64,000 nt of DNA, taken from NCBI GenBank assembly GCA_051294375.1, contig CM119263.1, positions 14,869,574 through 14,933,573 on the forward strand, written 5' to 3'. The notes under the pieces were generated by a model, which had not been told where the DNA came from, did no database searches, and saw only the letters and a program-made list of their open reading frames with translations. Both the position numbers and the translations under genes were made by a program. The DNA is from Paraspadella gotoi (Eukaryota > Chaetognatha). Shown here piece by piece: positions 47,101 to 57,578 of the stretch. How positions within the stretch are numbered: position 1 is the stretch's first letter; each line of letters opens with the position of its first letter.

Positions 47101-50100
47101 TTTTCAAAAACTAAATTCAATGTGTCTTTACCCTTGGCCTATTCTCACCACTGATCACCGTCCTTTCTAAACTCTGTATCGGAAACTTTGCCCTCTCTCT
47201 CTCTCTCCCCTCCTTTAAATGAAAAATTTGTAAATAATTCACAAAACATTTTGGCGCTGATGAAGGCTTGAATTTGAGCCAAAACATGTTCGTCCTTTAA
47301 TTATAAATTGTTGTTGCAAATATTTAAACTGTTTATAATCTACAAACACAGCAAAACAGAAAGGATTTACACATAAAGTAATATCCTTATAAAATCATAA
47401 ATTTTCAATATAATTTTTTAAAAACATTTTTATTAAAGATTCGGATTCTTCATAAAAAGTTAAATCAAAAATATAAAATATGTTATTAAAAATTTAAATT
47501 TCTTCAGAATCAAAAATAAAAAAAAGGTCAAATACTTCACTTTTTACGCTTTGTAATAGAAACTATTATAAGATGAAACGTTTTGATCATTTTTCGCTGC
47601 TTTAACCTAAAAATATCATGTAATATATTTTAAAAAAGTTTTTAAGTTTTTTCCGGCGAATCAGAAACTGTTCTTAAAATTAAAAAAAATATGATTTTAA
47701 AATTTTATAATTTCATAAGGATATTACTATAAAAAAATTTAATTAATGATACTGTTATGCAATTTTGTTTTTAAAAAAGGCTTAATTATTTTTTATTACA
47801 TATACAAAAGCAGCAAAAAGATATTGTTCCATCATTCAATCTTATCATCACTCCACCCTAGTGGACAGTGCGCGAATCGGTACAGTTGCATCCGTCTAAA
47901 ATTTCTGAGATGGCAAGCTCGAGTACAAATGAAAATTTGAAAGCGAGTTTTTGTCTTGATATCGAGTACTTATATTGCTACTCCCCCTTTAGTATTTACC
48001 TTGAGTGGGATTCGAATCCTACCATTCCATTCCGCGTCAAAGTCTTAGTTGTTAACCACTCGGCCATCTCGTTATTTTAAAACAATTTTTTTTTTTCAAA
48101 AACCTTAATATAATTTCTAAATTTTTTTTTTCTTTTTAGTCGGACCTGCTTATATTATATTATAATCCACTTTGTCGGTCCGTCGGTCCGCCCCCTCAAT
48201 CTTGCCGGGCATTAACTTATTTCATGTCAGAACATGATAAACTATGCTGAGAAAGAGTTTGAAATAGTTCTACAACGATTTATAATTAACAGTGGACGAT
48301 TCGACTTTGATTCAAGTCAAGTCATCAGCTAGCAGTACGTCTCTACCTCCACGCGGTGTTCGCGGGAACATCCTTTCGGATGGCAAAAGAGATGGGAGGC
48401 TCAATCAAACAAGGAGAAGGAAAAGTCGAAAGGCGGAATCCCGATCTGTTTTCTTGGGTAACGGAGTGGGTCAAGCCCAGCCGAACTGGTCACCTTCCCC
48501 CTCTTCCTCCCCTTCCCAATCCCCTCCCTCCCTCAACCTCTCTCCCTATATCTTTCCCCACCCTATTTAACAACATTCTGGCTGCAGCCTCTCGGGGCAA
48601 GTCTCAAGTCTACCATCTTAGTCTAAGACTTAGACACCTTTGAGAGTGAGTTAGTCCCTCGTTGGACGAATGCCTTTCAAGTTCAAGTTCATCAGTACTT
48701 GTGAATTGACAGATAATTTCAAATTACAGGAAATGTGTGAGAGAGAGAGAGAAGGAGAGCAAGAGAGAAGAGAGAGAGGGTTACCAACAAAGATTTTGAG
48801 AAAGACACAGTGGTTTAAGTTGAGGAGAGGATAAGCTTAGACCAGAGAGAGAGAGACAGATATTGAAAAGAAACTTGGTATGAGAGAGAGAGAGAGAAAG
48901 AGCGAGAGAGAGACAAAAACAGTGAATCTGGTTATATCAAATTAATACATTTAGTCAATGTACAACAAGGAAATATAAGCAAACTTAAAAAATAAAAGAA
49001 ATAAATTATTAACAATAATTAATTAATTTAAAGATAATGAAATAGAAAAGGAAATTCATCTAAGTTGTGAGGGATAGCAAAGAATATAGTGAGTGAAAAA
49101 TTAAGATAAAGAAAGAACATTTCCTAAATTTCAAACATTAAAAATAAGCCAAATATTCGCTTTCTTCTTCGCATTAATCGTCGTCGTCGCGACATTCCGT
49201 CGCGAATCGGGAAACTTGGGACTCTTTGATGTCGGACGTTGAGCCATTCTGCCCTACTGCGAGTCTGCGACGCCCGCGTTGGCCACCGCGAACGCCAATA
49301 CAATTATATTTCATATAACATATTCAGAGATAACGATTTCAAACACCGATTTTTTTTTATGGCTGCATACACTGCGCCACGCTAACTTTCATCAAAATAA
49401 CAAAATAACCAGAAAACGATTTGGCCGAATGCATGTTAACATTAATGAATTTTTTGTTCCCCCCAAAAAAATTAAAAGCGAACCTACAGCCTTATATAAT
49501 TTAATTTGAACTTATATTTTTGCAATCTTTTGGCCGAGTGCTTAGCGCGCCGGATTTCAACCTTACGAAAAGGTTGCAGGTTCAAATCTGGCTGAAGTCA
49601 TTTTTTACCATAAGTTCTGATGTCCCAAAATTGGTCGTAGAGCAATGGCTTACTGAAGGGGGAGTAGCCATATGTGTACTCGATTTCAAGACAAAAACTC
49701 CCTTTCAAATTATCATTTATATGCGTTTTATTTCGAATTCAACAAGGTTGATTCAGTACATACAGGAGCATCAAAACAAAGCTAAGTCTAAAGACAAAAC
49801 AAAGTTAAAGATTGCGTGAAAACCACCACCACAGACAAAAAAGGTCCGAGTTACAGAGCTTGCCGTCTCAGAAATTCTAGACGGATGCTACTGTATCTTT
49901 TGTGCCCTGGGCTTGAGGGTTTTCCATGCCCCCAGGGGGGTTTACGGCCGTCCTCACGCTTCCCACAGGGAAGTACTGAGAAGGTGTGAACTTGTCGCAA
50001 TGCCCAACTACAGATACGATAGTAAAAATTAAGCGTCCTTGGGCCACGACAAAATAAGTTACATGAACAAATGAAAAAAGGACGCCCTCGCCAGAGGAAA

Positions 50101-53100
50101 CAACTTACCGAGCTACGTAGTGACAAATCATCAGGAGACAGATGATAGACAAAATTAAAAATGGAAAGATCTGTTGACGAAAACGAATGTGCATATTGAT
50201 AACTTCTCGAAGTCGCATGAACTTTAGTCCGAGCCAGAGGGTCGAAACAAATTTGATAGAGGTGGAAAACCCCTGGTACTTGGGGCTGAGTTTACGCTTC
50301 AACAGCTCCATTCCGGAAACCAAGCCATAAGGAGTTGAAATCGCCGTCAAAAACCATATGATTAAGTCGCAAAAGCAAACGGCCGTCATTAACAAGGAAA
50401 ACGAGTAGACGAACTTGTTGACAGCGTCGGCTTTGTTCTCTCTCCATAATCTGTTATTAAAGGGTATTTTATGAAAACGGGAAGGTCGCGTGATTTCAAG
50501 AATAATTTTCATAATTTTCACTTCCGCCCCTAGAACTCGAGGAGCGACAAGTTACTTTTTTTATTTAACTACACATAATGTACACATAAACTACTATTTA
50601 AATTCTACTGTGTATTGAAAATGTAGATAGTTATTATTTGGATTTTGTGATTTCACGGTGTAAATAATTACTTGCATTGAACTGTCATTTGAAAGTAGAT
50701 AATATTAATTTTGGGTATACTAATTTAAGTTTCTCTGTTTATTTCAGCTCTCGGCTCATTAGCGCCCAGGGAAAAAGAATCCTGTAAAAAAGCTTGCTAG
50801 TGAAGGAACTGTAGAAACTGAGCTAACCGCGGCAAAACACGGCAAGAAACATTTTCGGCGAACTTAAGTGTTTATAAAAGTGATTTTTGCGTCGCGTATC
50901 GTCAGTGCCTCAGCGTCGCGGCGCCGCGTCGCATCTCGGCGGCGCCACCTCGTATCGCGGCGTCAAAGATTTTCACTTCACACTTCACTCACTTTCCCTC
51001 TCTCTTCTCGATCTCTAATGACATCGTTGTTTCTTGTTTGAAAATAAATTATTATTTACATTACTTTTCGTCCTAAAAAAAATCCTAAATTTCTCTTTCT
51101 CTTTCGTTGTGTTTTGACAACAGCAAATGTTTTTAGTCAAAATAAAGAACGTTTTGGTTCTTTTGTGAACCTTTCTCAAAGCAAAACTTTGCTGTTGTCG
51201 AAACAAATCAAATGAAAATTTTTTTTCTAATCATAAAAAATAAAATTGGATACAATTTATACATTTAATTTATATAATATGTACATTAACATTATACAAT
51301 TCATACATTATACATTATACTATATAACATAATAATTATGAAAATTTACAAAATTACTTGTTCCACTATCTTATATTCTTTTATTTTATGAAGGTTTTAC
51401 TATTTAATCTATATTATTTAATTTATATATATAATATTATATATTGCTTTTTTAAAAATTTTTACTTATATCTATCAACTCATTTTGGGAGGGGGAGCTC
51501 AGTATTGTCTTCTGGAAATAGAGAAATAGAGCAGACAACACAAGGTTAGACTACAATCTGTCCTAGTTTATGAAATTGGTACAACCAATATAAAAATTAT
51601 CCATTCATTTAATAAATAAGCTATCTTGCCTCTGCCTCTGCCTTTGGACAGGCTTTGGTGGTTTAAGGCCTCCATCACTCTTACAAGATATGACATATCA
51701 CATATGTTATTCAATACCTGTAATATGCTACAGGATTGTTAGGCCATATCACGTCACTGAGGCCAATAGTTCTTAAATTGCCCATGTCTTGTGGTCGCAT
51801 ATCATATAACCCGATTATACCACTGAATATACCAAGAACTCCCATAACATATGACCACATTCTTAGAAATTTCATCCCATCGTGAAGTTGCCAGTTGCAT
51901 TTAATACGTCGCCGCTTAACTATGCGTGCTTTGTGGCTGAATGTATTTAAACCCTCCGCAAACGGATCATGTGGTACGTTAAAGGGAGGACCATAGTTGT
52001 TAAAATTAATAGCCGACTGAACAAAAAACTTCGGTCTCCGGGAATCAAGACGTTCGTGAAATCGGCAATCTTGAATCTATGCGAGAATAAAAAAAAATCA
52101 AAATAACATATCATATCAATAATTCCGTCCTCCACTGTACTGTATTAAATTTTAATTGTTAGATTGTAGAGGTAATTTCTTATGATTGCATACGTTAACT
52201 TTCTTTCACTATTAATGCTTTAAAATTAATATTAATGCAAAGGAGGGCCAGGTATAATGCCCGGGTGTGAGAAATCTTCTGATAGCTGGCGCTCTAGGCT
52301 TTGGACCTGCATTGACCAATACATGACACTGGCGTATTAATAATAATAGTGATACCATCACGCTTAACAAACGTGATCATTAGGGGATTGAACCCGGAAC
52401 TCAACCCACGAACTACAATCGAGGCGAATTTAGGATTCGCCACAATATCTTAATTCTGGAGAACCTTGAGAACGTCCAAATAGTTGACCAAAATAAGCTG
52501 CTTCATCCGAGCAGGAAAGTGTTCAGCCAGTCTTTGATAACGATTCCTGTGAAGCATCCAAATCTCACAATTGGTAGATGTCTGTAGCAGGAGTGGCGAA
52601 GGCATGCTCTTGACGAGACCCAATTCTCCGAAAAAGTCACCAGGGCCAAGTTTGACCATCGCACCAAGATCAACATCCGGGTGAATAGCATATATATGAC
52701 CTCTGTGTATGTACCCAATTCCTCTAGGAATCTCCTTATCCTTGACTACGGTCTCGCCAGCCATATAATACTCGGTCTGAAAACAATTTAGAGATTAATT
52801 ACTCGACCAATTTTAGTTTTTATAGTGATTAAAGCGTAAATAAATAAATTTAAAAAAATTAATTAATAATAAATAATAAATAAAAATGTAAATAAATAAA
52901 TAAAAATGTAAATGCAGAAAAACTGGAAAGATGTTTTTAGCCAGTCGGTCCGCCCCCTCAATCTTGTCGTGCATTCACTTATATCATGACAGAACATCGA
53001 ATTATGATAAATTATGCAAAAAAAAAATGGTGTCCGTCCGTCCGTCCCACCTTATCAAAAAACACCAATTATTCGTGATTGGAGGGATGGATCAGTCAAT

Positions 53101-56100
53101 CAATTAATTATTTAATCAATCAATTTATTAATCTATTAATTAATTATTCAATTCATTTATCAATTATTTAATTATTTAATCAATTAATCAATCAAGTCAC
53201 TAGTTATCGGCATTATTTCCGTCGTTGCTTTTGTCGTGGTCAGTGACGAAAATACCTAAAGACAAACTTTTTGAATTAATTACTAATTATTTATGTCATT
53301 AATTATTAATTAATTATTAATTAATTACCGCTAATGATCGATGGCAGATTCGAAATTGTTTGCTCAAACTTGTTTCCGGTTACTTAACTTTTTTTCTCTC
53401 CTACAAGGATTTGTCTCTTATTTTCTTTACTATGAGAATTTTCCCTTTAATTTCTATAAAATTTGCTCTTCTGTCTGTACCTACTAGATAATAACTTGTA
53501 CCTGTACTTGTACCTGTTTTGCCTGGTTTAGTCTTAATAAACTAGATGGCTCTACAAACGAAAAAGCATTTTGAAAAACAATAGTGTGTGGTGGTATATT
53601 CACACCGCCTCACGTCCACCGTCCTTCAGCCAAATCCATTGGCTCAGAGGGGGAACACACCATCCCAGGCGTAGTGTTCCATCCACAGTCCTAACGACTT
53701 CCCTCTGCGTTGGCAAAGCGAGACCGTCCTAGGGTAACCGCGCCAGTGACTGGAGGCGTCACTGAGGGTCGGAAGCCCCCAAAGCCAACAGTGAGATGCC
53801 CCATCCCAGTGGGCATCACAGGCAACCCGGCTGTTGCCATAAGCGATCAATTTTAATTTAAGTATATTCACCAAAGATCTTAATATTTTTTTCTGAAATA
53901 TACAAACAATCCATTAATTTTTTTTGTTTTGACCCTATTCTACCAGAGGGCCTCGTAAACATGGAAGCTTTTTGTAAAACAAAGGATCTTTAAAAATAAA
54001 CTATCTGCACCCACTAGATCTTCACTTGTACCTACTCTTCAACAAAATAGCAATTGTTTCTTTAAATTTTTATTATTTTAAATCTTTTCAAAATGATATG
54101 AATGAAATGTATTGAAAAAATGAATTGCATAAAATGAAATAAATGATTAAAATAAATTTAATGAATAAACTGAATTGAATGAATAAACTGAATTAAATAA
54201 ATAAATAAATTGAATTAATAAAATGAATTAAATGAATGAAATTAATTTAATTAAATGAAAATATTTAGATAAATAAATTGTATTAAGTAAATAAATTTAA
54301 AAATATGAATATAGGTAAATTGAACGAATTTAAATCAAGATTGAATGAATAAATGTGGGAAAGATAAAGTGATAGAAAAAGAAAAAGAACAACGGGAATA
54401 GAAAAAACAATAAAAACCTGTTTTGCGATGGCAAAATAATATACGCGGCTGCATTACGAGTTTGATCTTGAGAATTTTTTTTTCAAATAAAAAACAAAAA
54501 AAGAGAGAGAGAAAGAAAAAGATAGAAAGAAAGAAAAAAACAGAATGAAATACAAAAAAAAACGGTTTTAAAAAATCTTGATGATAAGAAGCCTTATCTA
54601 AATTTTTAGCTTTTTACAAATACACACTTTAATTATAAAAAATGTTACATCAATGAGGACGACATTATTAAGAAGCAAAAGTAAACCAAAATATTGCCCA
54701 AGATGGGCCTCGGCCTGTCTAGCAAGATAAAATTAATGCGAGCAAAATGAATATTATTTTTATTTATAAAATATTTTTAAGTATTAAAGTGTTATTAGTT
54801 GTTAGTTCAGTTTAAGCCCTTGAAAGTTTTATGTAAGATTTTATTGTAGATTTGGATTCGTCATGAAAAGTTGATATTAACTAATTAAGAAATATAACTC
54901 TTTTTTGAAATATCATAAAATATATATATAGTAGGGTGGAGTGATGGAAAGATTGAGCGATGGAACAATGCTTTTTTGCTGCCTTTGTATATGTAATAAA
55001 AAGTAATTAAGCCCCTTTTTAAAAAAAAATTGCATAACAGTATCATTAATTGAATTTTTTTTATAGTAATATCCTTATAAAATCATAAAATTTCAAAATC
55101 AGATTTTTTTAATTTTAAAAACAGTTTCAGATTCGCCAGAAAAAACTGAAAAACTTTTGTAAAATATGTTACATGATATTTTTATGTTAAAGCTGCGAAA
55201 AATGACCAAAATGTTTCATCATATAATAGTTTCTATTACAAAATGTAAAAAAGAGAAGAATTTGACCTTTTTATTCCTTTTTTGACGCTAAAGACATTGA
55301 AATTTTTAATAACATATTTTATATTTTTGATCTAACTTTTTATGAAGAATCAGAATCTTTAATAAAAATTAAAGAAAAAATTATTTTGAAAATTTATGAT
55401 TTTATAAGGATATTATTATAAATATATTGTAATTATAACAATATAAGCAAAATATTTTTTGTACTCCTTAATCATATTATCTCACGTCTAAATATCCTTG
55501 TTTGTTCACTCAAATAAAATTTATGTTCCCCAGTGCTCCACTCTAATATATAGTAAGCTGAAAATTAAAATTTTATATATTAAATATATTTTTTTAAAAT
55601 TTTTAACCCAGTTAATGAAAGAATTTTTAAAAATTATTTATATTTTCTTTTATCAACTTTTTTTGAGGAATTAAAATCTGCAATCAAAATTAAGAAAAGC
55701 CTATTTTGAAATTTTTCTATTTTATAAGGATAGTACTATATATAAATATGCGATTTTATTCGAATACAACGAGGTTGATTCAGTACAATCATCATCAACA
55801 AACAAACAAACATAGACAAAATAAAAAAAAGTATTTTTTATCAATTAATATTCATTGAAGGGATGTTGTGCATTATTAACTTCAAGTTAACGAAGCTTTA
55901 AATGTTATTAGTAATTACTCGCCTTAAACTGGTAAGCCAGAACTAATTGCATGTGTGAATCCAAATCTCTAAATATTCTTATCTTTTCAACAACGGCTTT
56001 GAAAACCGTCTCCTCAATAAGATCATTCTGGTAATCTTCTGGTAAAAGAGATTGACAAATAGGGTTACTGAAGATGCAAATGTTGCTTTCAATAGTAAGC

Positions 56101-57320
56101 ATTTTGGCAAAGTTGTTTATCCGATTCCGGTTTTCTTCTGGCATATCTTCAATGTCACAATAAGACTCTACAATTTCCAGTTGGTCGGCTCTTGCAACTA
56201 AGCTCGAGTCCTAGTATATAAAACTAGTTATTAAAAAGTCAATACAAGTAAATAAAAATAATTTCTCACTTGCGCCATGGCTATAGAAGATATTATCCCT
56301 ACAAATTTCCAATTGTAGTAATAAATTCCAGCAATAATAACGAACATAATCACAAACATCTCAAGGTCATTAAGAGGTAGGATGTATCCCAAGCCAATTT
56401 GCTTGGTACCAGAAAATATAAAAAATTGTGATACGTAGAAGAGCTCCGAAATCGTGTTGATCCAATAAACTTTTTCAATAAAAGTCGTTGGTAGTGAAGC
56501 GTTAATGTTTACGTCAAACAGGGATAACGTCCGGTGAATGATGGCTGGTTGAAGGCTCCAACTCAAAGTGCTCCACCTAATTGATTTAGACATATAAAGT
56601 CGATTAATTGATCGAAAAATTAGTCAACATAGAGAATATAATGCTTTTCAAGAGAACTAATAAAGAGATTATTATTATTATTATTATTCTGGAAATATTT
56701 TCTTGCTTAATGGAGAACTTACCAAGTAGATTGGACAAAGCAGTGATCCTCCTTCAATTTGAAAAAGGAGCACCTCTCGTCAAAGCATTGAATGACTTGA
56801 AATTTTTCCATTTTCGAGTGAAAACTTCCGCAAAACCATTCCGGTAGCTGATACCTAATTCAGTTCCATGTCAAAATTCTTAAACGATTTCTTAGACATG
56901 GGAATTAAGTTTATTTAAAAAGTTTAAAAAACTGATGTTTGGAAATAAATTGACCAAACACAACAAATCGAAATTATTACAAAAAGTCATAGTGGCAACA
57001 CATTCACTATCGCCACCCGCTCGAGTCCATCAGCGCAGCTCCGGTTCGCGCCCCATTAGTGTCAATGCTACTAAGCTGTACGGGACGTCTAACCCACCTC
57101 TAGTGGCGGACTACAGTGAGATCCGAAGTTCTGAAACTACCGAATAACAGGCGATAATTTTTCCTGTCGTGTGGCACTAAAATATACAAATATTACATAA
57201 AAAATCTTAAAAGCATAAGGATCAAGCCATGATGATAGTCATTCATTGATGCGATGATAGTCATTCATTGACGCGATGAATCATTCATCGTAAATAAAAC
57301 AAACAAATGCGTGTATGAGT

Positions 57321-57365
<45 letters not shown>

Positions 57366-57533
57366 GGACAGTTTTCCCGCCAACGAAACGCATTATTAGG
57401 TCTCTCTCGTTTATATAAAGAATAATCAGAATTTTTAGGGAAAAAATCCACGAAAATCTCGGATGTAAATTTGGGATTTTGTATTGAGAAAAAAGCGAGG
57501 AATAAATGGCGATAATAAAAGTTTTTAGAAGGA

Positions 57534-57578
<45 letters not shown>

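Larger units (their letters stand above)
45633..47860 (-). mobile_element. hAT-like non-autonomous element, expanded by nested insertions
   Basis: Ends are CAGAGTGGAGCACTGGGG (left) and CACTCCACCCTA (right), inverted relative to each other. Both flanks carry GTGGACA, a possible target duplication. A 0.6 kb relative with the same ends is at 54932-55545 in the other orientation. Inside are foldback element E (45850-46290), two family F copies (46350-46912) and a Penelope relic (47190-47380). Class assigned from end sequence and flank only. Confidence 0.5.
43379..52076 (-). other. Channel unit II
   Basis: Exons: 52076-51718 (N-linker and S1, MWSYVMGVLGIFSGII), 50450-50109 (S2 to S5, weak S4 with few arginines), 45206-44307 (turret, pore, S6, C-linker, start of binding fold; 300 codons) and the first part of 44099-43379 (rest of binding fold). 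The pore reads TTEGSDVIAY, so the G-Y/F-G-D filter is lost. The phosphate-binding cassette region reads SVGMASLWAG then STAVTH, without FGE or Arg. This unit looks structurally kept but probably does not select potassium or bind nucleotide in the usual way. Confidence 0.8.

Noticed and set aside
48000-48080. A genuine tRNA gene on the minus strand
   Set aside because: Box A and B are good but no acceptor stem forms and SINE body sequence follows.
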